A stretch of 64,000 nucleotides of DNA from Plantimonas leprariae (GTDB lineage: Bacteria; Pseudomonadota; Alphaproteobacteria; Rhizobiales; Rhizobiaceae): the NCBI RefSeq assembly GCF_008802405.1, contig NZ_VZDO01000002.1, forward strand, positions 1 to 64,000, read 5' to 3'. Positions within the stretch are counted from its first letter, which is position 1. Each line of letters begins with the position of its first letter. The notes below the pieces were generated by a model. That model worked only from the letters and a program-made list of their open reading frames with translations, was not told where the DNA came from and did not search any database. Made by a program: the position numbers and the translations under genes. Of this stretch, positions 11,001 through 18,620 are shown piece by piece.

Positions 11001-11523
11001 GCTGGAGGAGGCCGTCGCCGAGATGAAGGGCGAGCCGGAGGCGACCGACGGCCATTGGTCGCCGCAGATCACGCTCGGCACGGCGGTGATGATACCGGAA
11101 GGTTACGTGCCGGACCTGCAGCTTCGCATGGGCCTCTACCGGCGCCTGGCGGACCTCAACGACGCGCGCGAGATCGACGCTTTCGGCGCGGAACTGATCG
11201 ACCGCTTCGGTCCGATGCCGGACGAGGTGCAACACCTCCTGAAGGTCGTGTTCATCAAGTCGCTTTGCCGCAAAGCCAACATCGAGAAGCTCGATGCCGG
11301 GCCGAAGGGCGTCGTGATCCACTTCCGCGAGAAGAACTTCGCGAACCCGGCGGCGCTGGTGCGCTACATCGCGGAACAGGGTAGCCAGGCGAAGATCCGA
11401 CCGGATCAGTCGATCGTACTCATCCGCGATTACCCGACGCCGGAGAAGCGACTGAACGGCGCGGCGACGATCGCGACGCAGCTTTCGCGCTTCGCCGACG
11501 AAGTGCTGAAGAAGGCCGCATGA
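8014..11523 (+). CDS. mfd: Transcription-repair coupling factor
   Basis: Mfd removes RNA polymerase stalled at lesions and recruits UvrA for nucleotide excision repair. The GTG at 8014 overlaps the sdhE stop and gives 1169 residues, a normal length. The N-terminal UvrB-like part includes LPAWDCLPYDRVGPS and RGGILDLFAPG. The RNA-polymerase-interacting domain has GDIVVHVDHGIGRFVGL. The motor shows Walker A GDVGFGKTEVAIR, DEEQHFG, SATPIPRTLQLAL, and QLRGRVGRS. The C-terminal TRCF domain follows. The frame is open further upstream within sdhE, but that extension is not Mfd-like. Its stop overlaps the next gene's possible ATG at 11520. Confidence 0.97.
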   Translation: MTKADDLKKALSGGESLSIGNVIDGYEPFLVAEIARQRAAKAPLVYVMRNGNRMGEFEDALRFVAPELPIVSLPAWDCLPYDRVGPSSDAAALRLGAMSAIQSLRENPHRAVILTTANALIQKMPPAGMLAAETISAKAGGRMSMDAIVKVLGRGGFERVATVRENGEFAVRGGILDLFAPGDEEPIRLDFFGDTLESVRAFDPATQRTTSQRKAFDLAPVSEVTLNETTISRFRTNYVKRFGAPLRNDGLYAAVSEGRRFAGLEHWLPFFYEKLDTLFDYASGWTMVLDHLSPEAVAERRKTIEDHYDARKRGAGEGTADAVPYNPVDPAELYLTDEELAGALAIADPIRLSAYGLTDAGGHRTVNLDLQRGRNFAAERAAGDVNVFERAVDHIARLREGGKQVILAAWSEGSRDRLTQVVEEHGLGNIKPVGSLKQALEAGRNMVATAVIGIESGFETDRFVVIGEQDILGDRLVRRGRKRKKGSDFISEVTGLNEGDIVVHVDHGIGRFVGLRTIEAAGAPHDCVELHYANDNRLFLPVENIELLSRYGGEGSEAILDKLGGGAWQARKAKLKKRLLDMAGGLIRIAAERQMRGAPKLLPPEGLWGEFAARFPYEETEEQQNAIDAVVDDLSLGRPMDRLICGDVGFGKTEVAIRGAFVAAMNGLQVAVVVPTTLLARQHFKTFSERFHGLPLKVAQASRLVPSKELAATKKGVQEGTVDIVVGTHALLGKGVDFKRLGLLIIDEEQHFGVKHKERLKELKSDVHVLTLSATPIPRTLQLALTGVRELSLITTAPVDRLAVRTFVAPFDGLVVRETLLRERYRGGQSFYVAPRLADLAGIKDFLDDQVPELKVAVAHGQMAAGELEDIMNAFYEGQYDVLLSTTIVESGLDIPTANTMIVHRADMFGLAQLYQLRGRVGRSKQRAYALLTIPANKTPTPGADRRLKVLQSLDTLGAGFQLASHDLDQRGAGNLLGEEQSGHVKEVGFELYQQMLEEAVAEMKGEPEATDGHWSPQITLGTAVMIPEGYVPDLQLRMGLYRRLADLNDAREIDAFGAELIDRFGPMPDEVQHLLKVVFIKSLCRKANIEKLDAGPKGVVIHFREKNFANPAALVRYIAEQGSQAKIRPDQSIVLIRDYPTPEKRLNGAATIATQLSRFADEVLKKAA

Positions 11524-12146
11524 GAAGGCCGAACTCCGTCGCTGCGCTGACGGAGTTCGGTCGCGTCCGGCTGTCGAAGTCGTTCTTCATGCGCGACTTC
11601 CTGTTCTCGGACATCGCGGCGATCCACGGGTTCCCGAACGTCCCCGACGATCCCGATCTCGCGGTCGCCGCCGGCCGGAGGCTCTGCGAGGAACTGCTGG
11701 AACCGATCCAGGACCGGTTCGGCCGGATCGCGATCCGCTCCGCGTTCCGATCCGCGAAAGTGAACGGCTTCGGCAACGCGCAGCAGAAGGCTGGCAAGGC
11801 CGGCTACAACTGTGCGAACAACGCGGCGAACCTCGCCGGGCATATCTGGGACAAGCGCGACGAAGCCGGCAACATGGGTGCGACCGCCTGCATCGTGGTC
11901 CCGAGCGTCTGGGACCGCTTCCAGGCCGAGGGCGACTGGCGGAAGCTGGCATGGTGGATCCACGACCACCTGCCGTATTCCGACATGGAGTTCTTCCCGC
12001 GCTACTGGGCGTTCAACATCCAGTGGCGCGAGCAGCCGGTGCGGCGGATCTACAGCTTCGCGAAGCCGAGAGGCATCTTGACCCGACCCGGCATGCCGAA
12101 CTTCGCCGGCTCGCACGAAGCGGAATGGCGCGCGCTGTTCGATTAG
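11520..12146 (+). CDS. Conserved hypothetical protein, possibly a divergent peptidase M15-like fold
   Basis: The function is not established. The 208-residue product opens with RVRLSKSFFMRDFLFSD, resembling the start of M15-type peptidoglycan-binding/peptidase proteins. It continues with CEELLEPIQDRFGRIAIRSAFRS, AGHIWDKRDEAGNMGATACIVVP, WWIHDHLPYSDMEFFP and AFNIQW. The Zn-ligand pattern of true M15 peptidases is not clearly present, so catalysis is doubtful. There is no signal peptide. The ATG at 11520 overlaps the mfd stop; the ATG at 11589 (MRDFLFSD) avoids coding through the 12-bp hairpin but cuts into the part that looks conserved. The family assignment is from memory and tentative. Confidence 0.7.
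   Translation: MRRPNSVAALTEFGRVRLSKSFFMRDFLFSDIAAIHGFPNVPDDPDLAVAAGRRLCEELLEPIQDRFGRIAIRSAFRSAKVNGFGNAQQKAGKAGYNCANNAANLAGHIWDKRDEAGNMGATACIVVPSVWDRFQAEGDWRKLAWWIHDHLPYSDMEFFPRYWAFNIQWREQPVRRIYSFAKPRGILTRPGMPNFAGSHEAEWRALFD
11529..11560. other. Perfect 12-bp stem-loop at the end of mfd
   Basis: The arms CCGAACTCCGTC (11529-11540) and GACGGAGTTCGG (11549-11560) are perfectly complementary around an 8-nt loop. It begins six bases after the mfd stop. There is no T-run after either arm, so it is not a textbook intrinsic terminator. If the next gene starts at 11520, the hairpin lies inside its first codons; if it starts at 11589, the hairpin is an intergenic terminator or mRNA-stabilising element. 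Confidence 0.75.
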
Positions 12147-12160
12147 CCGGTGCGGATGCC

Positions 12161-12238
12161 TTATCGACGCAAGCAGAAGTAGCCGACGACGACGAGAACG
12201 CCGAGGAACTCCAGAGCGACGATCAGGTTCGAACTCAT
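12161..12238 (-). CDS. 25-residue single-span membrane micro-protein
   Basis: This very short frame encodes MSSNLIVALEFLGVLVVVGY followed by FCLRR. It has a short polar N terminus, about 18 consecutive hydrophobic residues that could cross the membrane once, and a positively charged C-terminal end. A good Shine-Dalgarno sequence, GGGAGGA, lies about seven bases before the ATG at 12238. The gene fills most of the gap between two convergent larger genes. The function is unknown. The composition and the ribosome binding site are the only evidence that it is translated. Confidence 0.55.
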   Translation of the reverse strand: MSSNLIVALEFLGVLVVVGYFCLRR

Positions 12239-12277
12239 CCGGTCCTCCCTGCTCTTGCCGACTGCAGATCGAAGGGC

Positions 12278-14119
12278 CTAATTACCGGGCTCGCGCCAGA
12301 AGGCGGGGAAGTAGATGCCGGTCAGTGGGATCGTGTCGGGGTGGTGGATGAAGCTCCAGCGCGCCAGCCATTGCTCCCCGACATAGAACAGCGGCACGAC
12401 ATAGGCCTCCGAGATCAGGACGCGGTCGTAGGCGCGTACCGCCGCGACGAAATCCTCGCGGTTCCGCGCCGCCGTCATCGCGTCGATCATCGCGTCCACG
12501 GCCGGGTTCGCGACGCCGGCATAGTTGAACGAGCCGTTCGCCTTGGCCGAAACCGTGCCCCAGCGGCCGCGCTGCTCCGCGCCCGGCGAGAGCGTCGAGT
12601 TGAACGAGGAGATCAGCACGTCGTAGTCGAAGCGCTGCTTGCGAAGCTGGTACTGCGCGTCGTCGACGAGGCGGACGGAAACGCCGATGCCGATCCGCCC
12701 GAGCGTGCGCTGGTAGCCGAGCGCGATCCGCTGCTGGTCGGAGTTCTGGACGAGAATCTCGAAGGCGAACGGTCGCCCCTCCGGATCGACCAGCCGGCCG
12801 TCGCGAAAGTCGAAGCCGGCCGACTTCAACAGGTCGGTCGCCTGCTTCAGGAGCTTCCGGTCGGCGCCGGACCCGTCGCTGACCGGCGCTTTCCACGCGC
12901 CGTCGAGCACCTCCGGCAGCACGGCGTCGGGGAAGCGCGAAAGCAGCCCGCGCTCCTTCTCTCCCGCCGGCCGGCCGACGCTGGATAGTTCGGAATTGGC
13001 GAAGTAGCCGGCGATGCGGCTGTAGGAGCCGAAATAGAGGTTCCGGTTCGCCCATTCGAAATCGTAGAGCAGGCCGAGCGCCTGCCGCACGCGGCGGTCG
13101 AAGAACATCGAACGGCGGGTGTTGAAGAAGAAGCCGTAGGTGCCGGCCGGCTTGCCGCTTTGGAACGTTTCGCGGACGACGCGGCCGTCCTTTACCGCCG
13201 GGAAATCGTAGGCCGTCCGCCAGTGCTGCGGGTTGCCGTCGGCGAAGACGTAGAAGAGGCCTTTCTGGAAGGCCTCGAACTGCGCGCCCGCGTCGCGGTA
13301 GTAGCTGATGGCGATCTCGTCGTAGTTGTCGAGGCCGCGCTTCACCGGCAGGTCCTTCGCCCAGTATTCCGGGTTGCGGCGGTAGACGATGCGCTGGCCG
13401 GGATCGACGCGGTCGATCACATAGGGGCCGGAGCCAATCACGGGCTTCAGCGTCGTCTGCGCGAAGGTGGCGCGGTCGAAGCCGTGTTCCGGCAGCACGG
13501 GCAGCCCGGCGAGCAGCAGCGGCAACTCGCGGTCCGCCCGCTCGTTGAAGGTGAAGCGAACGCCCCGCTCGCCGACCTTCTCGATCTTCGCGACCTTGGA
13601 CAGCCAGTCGGTATATTGCGGCCGGACGGTGCCGACCTCCTTCATCATATCCGTGGTGAAGAGCACGTCCTCCACCGTCACGGGCGTGCCGTCCGAGAAG
13701 CGCGCCTTCGGATTCAGCGTGAACTCGACATAGGTGCGCTCGGGATCGGTATCGACCGATTCGGCGAGGAGGCCGTAGAGCGTGAACGGCTCGTCCGGCG
13801 AGCGCCACATCAGCGGCTCGAAGACGAGGTTGCCGAAGTCCGGATCGAACCAGATGCCGCGCGCCGTGGTCGTCGCGCCGCGCACGATGATCGGGTTCAG
13901 GTTGTCGAAGGTGCCGTAGACGCCGTAGCGCATCGTGCCGCCTTTCGGCGCTGCGGGATCGACGAAGGGCAGGTGGTCGAAGCCGCCGGGGAGCTTCGGT
14001 TCCCCCTGCATCGCGATGGCATGCGCCGGCGCGGCGACGGCGCCCGGGAGGCTCGACAGGCACAGCGCCGAGGATGCCAGGAGGATCGCGATCGGCTTGC
14101 GGCAGGCTCGCAGGAACAT
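12278..14119 (-). CDS. Extracellular solute-binding protein, family 5 (oligopeptide/YejA type)
   Basis: This periplasmic binding protein of an ABC importer probably binds peptides or similar molecules. The 613-residue product starts at ATG 14119 with a Sec signal peptide (RKPIAILLASSALCLSSL, cleavage near AVAAPAHA). Family features include a mature N terminus with LPFVDPAAPKGGTMRYGVYG, FDNLNPIIVRG, FSDGTPVTVEDVLFTTDMM, and IGSGPYVIDRVDPGQRIVYRRNPEYW. The PAAPKGG start and the length of about 600 favour the YejA subgroup. No permease or ATPase genes are next to it, so this is an orphan binding protein here. It is divergent from the ialB-like gene across 175 bp. Confidence 0.9.
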   Translation of the reverse strand: MFLRACRKPIAILLASSALCLSSLPGAVAAPAHAIAMQGEPKLPGGFDHLPFVDPAAPKGGTMRYGVYGTFDNLNPIIVRGATTTARGIWFDPDFGNLVFEPLMWRSPDEPFTLYGLLAESVDTDPERTYVEFTLNPKARFSDGTPVTVEDVLFTTDMMKEVGTVRPQYTDWLSKVAKIEKVGERGVRFTFNERADRELPLLLAGLPVLPEHGFDRATFAQTTLKPVIGSGPYVIDRVDPGQRIVYRRNPEYWAKDLPVKRGLDNYDEIAISYYRDAGAQFEAFQKGLFYVFADGNPQHWRTAYDFPAVKDGRVVRETFQSGKPAGTYGFFFNTRRSMFFDRRVRQALGLLYDFEWANRNLYFGSYSRIAGYFANSELSSVGRPAGEKERGLLSRFPDAVLPEVLDGAWKAPVSDGSGADRKLLKQATDLLKSAGFDFRDGRLVDPEGRPFAFEILVQNSDQQRIALGYQRTLGRIGIGVSVRLVDDAQYQLRKQRFDYDVLISSFNSTLSPGAEQRGRWGTVSAKANGSFNYAGVANPAVDAMIDAMTAARNREDFVAAVRAYDRVLISEAYVVPLFYVGEQWLARWSFIHHPDTIPLTGIYFPAFWREPGN

Positions 14120-14294
14120 CGGCAATCGTCTCGGCAAAAGGCGGTTCGGGCGGTTTCTACCTGCTCGTGCCAAGCTTGCCTATGGCTGGAAACGCCAACG
14201 CCGGCAGGAGCTTGGGCCTTCAAACGGCCTCATTTGCGAAAGAGCACCGCAGCGGTTAAAGAGCCGCCGTCTCATTAGCACCGCAAGCTGCCGC

Positions 14295-15017
14295 ATGAAG
14301 GACCGCACGCCTGTGAAGAACAGCTCACTCCCCGTTTCCGTCGCCGCGATCAGGGCAGGCTTGCTGGGAGGCGCGATCCTGGCGGCCCTGGCGGGACAGG
14401 CCGCGGCGCAGAGCGCTCCGAAGCCCGCCGCTCCGGCCAAGCCGGCGGCCGCCGCCGCCCAGCCGCAGGCGGTGCCCGGCACCCAGTGGTTCAAGGTCTG
14501 CTCCAAGCAGGGCGACAACGAGATCTGCAACACGCAGTACACGCTGATCGCCGACACGCGGCAGCTCATCACGGCGGTGAATCTCATCGACGTGAAGGGC
14601 AAGGTTTCGCAGAAGGTGGTGCAGGCCGTCGTGCCGACGGGCCGCGTCATCGGCGCCGGCGTGCAGATGCAGATCGATTCCTCCAAGGCGCAGACGATGA
14701 ACTATTCGGTCTGCTTCCCGGACCGGTGCATCGCCGAGGCGCAGCTCACGGACCAGATGATCGCGGCTCTGAAGAAGGGCAACAACCTGACGGTGACCTC
14801 GGTCAACTTCCAGCGCCAGCCGAACCCGATCAAGATCACGCTCTCCGGTCTCGGCAAGGCCTACGACGGGCAGGCGACGCAGCAGTCCGACTTGGCGAAG
14901 CGCCAGCAGGAGCTGAACGACGCGCTGCAGAAGCAGGCCGACGCGCGCCGCAAGAAGTTCGAGGATGCGCAGACTCAGGCGAAGGCCGGCGCGGCGGCTC
15001 CGGCCACTCAGCAGTAA
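14295..15017 (+). CDS. Invasion-associated locus B (IalB) family protein
   Basis: This is an exported protein of the IalB family, which is widespread in Hyphomicrobiales and whose biochemical role is unclear. From ATG 14295 the product has 240 residues. It has an N-terminal signal peptide (VAAIRAGLLGGAILAALAGQ, cleaved near AAAQ) and a Pro/Ala/Lys-rich linker. The IalB domain (about residues 65-180) includes WFKVCSKQGDNEICNTQ and CFPDRCIAEAQ; the two cysteine pairs could form periplasmic disulfides. The C-terminal tail (LAKRQQELNDALQKQADARR) is charged and probably coiled-coil. A strong terminator follows directly. Confidence 0.88.
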   Translation: MKDRTPVKNSSLPVSVAAIRAGLLGGAILAALAGQAAAQSAPKPAAPAKPAAAAAQPQAVPGTQWFKVCSKQGDNEICNTQYTLIADTRQLITAVNLIDVKGKVSQKVVQAVVPTGRVIGAGVQMQIDSSKAQTMNYSVCFPDRCIAEAQLTDQMIAALKKGNNLTVTSVNFQRQPNPIKITLSGLGKAYDGQATQQSDLAKRQQELNDALQKQADARRKKFEDAQTQAKAGAAAPATQQ

Positions 15018-15041
15018 GGCTCCCTGTCGACGGGAAAGCCA

Positions 15042-15070
15042 GGGCGGTCCGGTCTCCGGGCCGCCCTTTT
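15042..15070 (+). terminator. Intrinsic terminator after the ialB-family gene
   Basis: An 11-bp GC-rich stem (GGGCGGTCCGG with CCGGGCCGCCC, one G-U pair) encloses a TCT loop and is followed by TTTT at 15067-15070. It is oriented for the plus-strand gene ending at 15017 and lies only a few bases before the convergent hspQ stop codon. Confidence 0.88.
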
Positions 15071-15076
15071 CGTTCG

Positions 15077-15400
15077 TCAGTTCCGGTGCTGGCCTTTCAA
15101 GCGGTAGACGCCTTCTACCGGCCCGTCGAAGAACTCGCCGACATTCGGGTGCCGGATCGGGTGGCCGCTGTCGTCGGCGACGAGGTTCTGTTCCGAGACA
15201 TAGGCGACGTACTCGGTTTCGGCGTTTTCCGCGAGCAGATGGTAGAAGGGCTGGTCCTTGCGCGGCCTGACTTCCTCGGGGATGGACTGGTACCATTCCT
15301 CCGTGTTGTCGAACTCGGGATCGACGTCGAAGATCACGCCCCGGAACGGAAAGATCCGGTGCCGGACGACCTGACCGATGAAGAAGCGCGCGGTTTGCAT
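15077..15400 (-). CDS. hspQ: Heat shock protein HspQ (YccV/hemimethylated-DNA-binding family)
   Basis: HspQ is a small beta-rich protein; in enterobacteria it acts as a specificity factor for Lon protease and also binds hemimethylated DNA. The ATG at 15400 gives 107 residues, the usual size. Diagnostic segments are FFIGQVVRHRIFPFRGVIFD, then PFYHLLAE, VAYVSEQNLV and HPIRHPNVGEFF. The upstream open frame to 15439 adds 13 unconserved residues and is not preferred. It converges on the ialB-like gene. The regulatory role here is inferred from the family only. Confidence 0.92.
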   Translation of the reverse strand: MQTARFFIGQVVRHRIFPFRGVIFDVDPEFDNTEEWYQSIPEEVRPRKDQPFYHLLAENAETEYVAYVSEQNLVADDSGHPIRHPNVGEFFDGPVEGVYRLKGQHRN

Positions 15401-15511
15401 CGTATCAGACAAGATGGCTGTCCCAAGCGGCCTGCGCAAGCTTCGGCGCCAGAGCGCCGGCCTGCCCGACGCCCATTCTAGCGGAACCGTTTCAGAGCCG
15501 GGTTAAGGGCC

Positions 15512-16729
15512 TCACGGCCGCGACGAGAAACCTGCCCGCACGGCTTCCGGCAGGCCGAACAGCCCGGCTCCGGGCGCGGCACCCTCGCGCATCGCGAAGC
15601 GCCGCAGCAGCGGCAGCGCCGACATCGCTGCCAGCCCCGCGGAGCGGAGCGCCTGGACGGGCAGGAAGTCGGAAAGCAGCGAACGGTTCAAGGCGTCGAC
15701 GCCGGCCGTGCGGCTCAGCACGTCGGTCCGACGCCTCGTCTCGAATCGCAGCAACGCGCTCTGCCGACCGGGATCGTCGCGCGCCGTCGTCGCCGCCTCG
15801 ACGATCGCGGCCGCATCCCGCAGGCCAAGGTTCAGGCCCTGCGCCCCGATCGGCGGAAAGACGTGGGCGGCCTCGCCGATCAGCGCGACGCGCGGCGCCG
15901 TCTGCCGCTGCGCGACGGAACCGCGCAGCGGGAAAGCCTGCACGGGCCCATCGACCTCGACCTTGCCGAGAATCGAATGCATCCGCTCCTCGATCATCGT
16001 GGCCAGACGTTCCGGCGCGAGGTCGACAACGAGTTCGGCGATCTCGGGCCGCTCCACCCAGACGAGCGAGGAGCGGCGACCCGGCAGCGGCACCTGCGTG
16101 AACGGCCCGGTCGGCGTGTGGAATTCGGTGGAAAGGTCGGCATGGTCGACCTCGTGCTCGAAGTTCAGGACGATCGCGGTCTGGGGATAGGACCAATCGC
16201 GCGACCTTATGCCCGCGCCTCCCCGCACCACCGACCGCCTTCCATCCGCGCCGACGACGAGCGAGGCGCGCAAGCTGTCGCCGTTCGCCAGCGTCACATC
16301 CACCGCGTCGGGCTCGATGGCGATGCCGGTCGCGCCGGTGTCGATCACGGCGAGGCGTTCGCCGAGTTCGCCTGCCCGGTCCGCCAGGATGGAAGCGAGA
16401 TCGAGGTTCAGGACGTTGTAGCCGAAGGCCGGGATGCCGATCTCGGCGGCGTCGAACTCCACCGTCGGGGCGCGCAGCAGCCGGCCGGTATCGTCGACGA
16501 TCCGCATCCGCGTCAGCGCCGCGCCGGCTCGCATGATCCGTTCGAGGACGCCGATCCGGTCGAGGAAGGCGACCGACGAACCGATCAGCGCGGTGGAGCG
16601 ACGGTCCTCCCGAAGCGGCTTCGGGGCGAGCAGCGTCGTCTCGAAACCTTGCGCAGCGAAGCCGATCGCCGCGCAGTATCCGGCCAGGCCGCCGCCGACC
16701 ACCGCTATTTCCCGTTTGTGCTGGCTCAC
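15512..16729 (-). CDS. UbiH/UbiF/COQ6-family FAD-dependent hydroxylase
   Basis: This flavin monooxygenase probably adds a hydroxyl group to the ubiquinone ring precursor. The GTG start at 16729 gives 405 residues. The N-terminal dinucleotide-binding motif is IAVVGGGLAGYCAAIGFAAQG; the DG motif is LVVGADGRRSVVR (about residue 155); and the FAD ribityl motif is VALIGEAAHVFPPIGAQGLN (about residue 280). These three motifs define the family, but which ring position is hydroxylated cannot be told from sequence. Longer open frame upstream runs into a region without similarity to the family. It is divergent from pcs across 79 bp. Confidence 0.9.
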   Translation of the reverse strand: MSQHKREIAVVGGGLAGYCAAIGFAAQGFETTLLAPKPLREDRRSTALIGSSVAFLDRIGVLERIMRAGAALTRMRIVDDTGRLLRAPTVEFDAAEIGIPAFGYNVLNLDLASILADRAGELGERLAVIDTGATGIAIEPDAVDVTLANGDSLRASLVVGADGRRSVVRGGAGIRSRDWSYPQTAIVLNFEHEVDHADLSTEFHTPTGPFTQVPLPGRRSSLVWVERPEIAELVVDLAPERLATMIEERMHSILGKVEVDGPVQAFPLRGSVAQRQTAPRVALIGEAAHVFPPIGAQGLNLGLRDAAAIVEAATTARDDPGRQSALLRFETRRRTDVLSRTAGVDALNRSLLSDFLPVQALRSAGLAAMSALPLLRRFAMREGAAPGAGLFGLPEAVRAGFSSRP

Positions 16730-16808
16730 GTAAGAACTCCGTGCGCGACGCGCCGGGGTTGAACTGCCGGCGATTCCCCGCGTTTGCTGCTGGCACCGTG
16801 AGATACGG

Positions 16809-17606
16809 ATGACGGGACCGATGACAATGGTGATGGACGGCTCGGGCCCACCGGCCGAAGGGGAAGAAGCGGAGGGCGGCGGTCGCGTATCCCGGTTCGA
16901 CGAATGGCGCGCCTTCTCGATCCATCTCCTGACCGCGAGCGGTGCGTTCTGGGCGTTCCTGTCGATCATCGCGGCGGCCGAGCACAACTGGTGGAAGATG
17001 TTCGCCTGGCTCGGCGTCGCGTTGTTCGTCGACGCCATCGACGGCCCGATCGCGCGCAAGGCCGAGGTGCGCCGCGTGCTGCCGAACTGGTCGGGCGACG
17101 TGCTCGATCAGATCATCGACTACACGACCTACGTGATCATTCCCGCCTTCGCGCTCTACCAGTCGGGCATCATCGGCGGGACGCTGTCGTTCATCGCCGC
17201 GGCGCTGATCGTCATCACCAGCGCCATCTACTACGCCGACACGCGGATGAAGACCGACGACTACTTCTTCCGGGGCTTTCCGGTGGCCTGGAACATGGTG
17301 GTGTTCACCTTCTTCGCGCTGCAGCCGAGCAGCGTCACCGCGTTCCTTTTCGTCGCGTTCTGCGCGGTGGCGACGTTCCTGCCGATCAAATTCGTCCACC
17401 CGACGCGGGTGAAGCGGCTGCGCGGCCTGACGCTCGGCGTCACCGCCGTCTGGGCGGTGCTGTCCACCATCGCGATCTTCTACGATTTCGACCCTCCCGC
17501 ATGGGCCACGACGGGCATCGTCCTGACGGGGCTCTATCTCCTCGCCATCGGCGCTGTGCTGCAGTTCGCCGACCGCATCGGCGCGAAGGGAAGGAAGATC
17601 GGATGA
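16809..17606 (+). CDS. pcs: Phosphatidylcholine synthase
   Basis: Pcs condenses choline with CDP-diacylglycerol to give phosphatidylcholine in a single step, a route typical of rhizobia and relatives. The 265-residue product is a multi-span membrane enzyme. The CDP-alcohol phosphotransferase signature is present as DAIDGPIARKAEVRR, followed by GDVLDQIIDY, supplying the metal-binding aspartates. The short acidic cytoplasmic N terminus (about 30 residues) is unremarkable. The ATG of the next gene overlaps its TGA, which suggests co-expression. The enzyme's presence implies that the organism can use external choline for its membranes. Confidence 0.94.
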   Translation: MTGPMTMVMDGSGPPAEGEEAEGGGRVSRFDEWRAFSIHLLTASGAFWAFLSIIAAAEHNWWKMFAWLGVALFVDAIDGPIARKAEVRRVLPNWSGDVLDQIIDYTTYVIIPAFALYQSGIIGGTLSFIAAALIVITSAIYYADTRMKTDDYFFRGFPVAWNMVVFTFFALQPSSVTAFLFVAFCAVATFLPIKFVHPTRVKRLRGLTLGVTAVWAVLSTIAIFYDFDPPAWATTGIVLTGLYLLAIGAVLQFADRIGAKGRKIG

Positions 17607-18580
17607 GCAAGGCGGTAGTCGCGCGGGCGATCGGCGGCCCCGAGGTTTTGAGCTATGAGGACCACGATCCCGGACGGCCGGGGCCGGGCGAAATCCTCGT
17701 GCGCCAGTCGGCGGCGGGCCTGAACTTCATCGACGTCTATTTCAGGACCGGCCTCTACAAGTCCGAGACCGTGCCGTTCGTTCTGGGCAAGGAAGGCGCG
17801 GGAACGGTCGCCGAAGTGGGCGAAGGCGTCTCGCGCTTCAAACCCGGCGACCGGGTGGCTTATTCCGCCGGCAAGGGCACCTACGCGGAATTGGTGCTGG
17901 TGCCGGCCGAACAGGCCGCCGCCCTGCCGGACGCGATCGATTTCGAGACCGCCGCCGCGGCGATGCTGAAGGGCATGACGGCCGAATACCTGCTCCGTCG
18001 CACCTTTCCGGTCGGGCCGGAAACGACGCTGCTCTTTCATGCCGCGGCGGGCGGTGTCGGCCTCATCGCCGGACAGTGGGCCAAGCATCTCGGCGCGACC
18101 GTGATCGGCACCGCCGGGTCGACGGAGAAGTGCGAACTCGCGCTCGCCAACGGCTACGACCACGTCATCAACTACCGCGACGACGACTTCGTAGAGCGGG
18201 TGAAGGAGATCACCGGCGGCCGCAAATGCGACGTCGTCTACGACTCCGTCGGCAAGGACACGTTCCTGAAGAGCCTCGATTGCCTGAAGCCACGCGGCAT
18301 GTGCGTCGCCTTCGGGCAGTCGTCGGGCAAGGTGCCGGATTTCGACCTCGGCATCCTGAATCAGAAGGGCTCGCTGTTCGTCACGCGCCCGAGCCTGTTC
18401 GGCTACACGCTTGACCGACGGGAGTTCGAGGAAAGTTCGGGCGCGTTGTTCGACGTCATCGCCTCGGGCGCAGTGAAGATCCGGATCGATCAGCGCTACC
18501 CGCTGGAGCAGGCCGCCGAGGCGCACCGCCACCTCGAAAGCCGCGCCACGACCGGCGCGACCATCTTCACCATCGCCTGA
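17603..18580 (+). CDS. Quinone oxidoreductase, zinc-independent MDR family (Qor-like)
   Basis: This medium-chain NADPH:quinone reductase has 325 residues. The N-terminal GroES-like domain contains LNFIDVYFRTGLYK and GKEGAGTVAEVGEGV. The Rossmann part has FHAAAGGVGLIAGQWAKHLG and GTAGSTEKCELA, and the C terminus contains VAFGQSSGKV and YPLEQAAEAHRHLESRATTG. The family's usual zinc ligands are absent, as expected for Qor. The ATG overlaps the pcs stop (ATGA). The physiological substrate cannot be told from the sequence. A GC hairpin follows at 18594. Confidence 0.9.
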   Translation: MSKAVVARAIGGPEVLSYEDHDPGRPGPGEILVRQSAAGLNFIDVYFRTGLYKSETVPFVLGKEGAGTVAEVGEGVSRFKPGDRVAYSAGKGTYAELVLVPAEQAAALPDAIDFETAAAAMLKGMTAEYLLRRTFPVGPETTLLFHAAAGGVGLIAGQWAKHLGATVIGTAGSTEKCELALANGYDHVINYRDDDFVERVKEITGGRKCDVVYDSVGKDTFLKSLDCLKPRGMCVAFGQSSGKVPDFDLGILNQKGSLFVTRPSLFGYTLDRREFEESSGALFDVIASGAVKIRIDQRYPLEQAAEAHRHLESRATTGATIFTIA

Positions 18581-18593
18581 GGCTAACGGTGCG

Positions 18594-18613
18594 CCGCCCG
18601 CCCACGCGGGCGG
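18594..18613 (+). terminator. Possible weak terminator or stem-loop after the quinone oxidoreductase
   Basis: The arms CCGCCCGC and GCGGGCGG pair perfectly around a CCAC loop, 13 bases after the stop codon. No T-run follows, so this may be a Rho-assisted or mRNA-stabilising hairpin. It also lies just beyond the 3' end of the convergent small gene at 18621-18824. Confidence 0.5.
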
Positions 18614-18620
18614 TGCGGCT

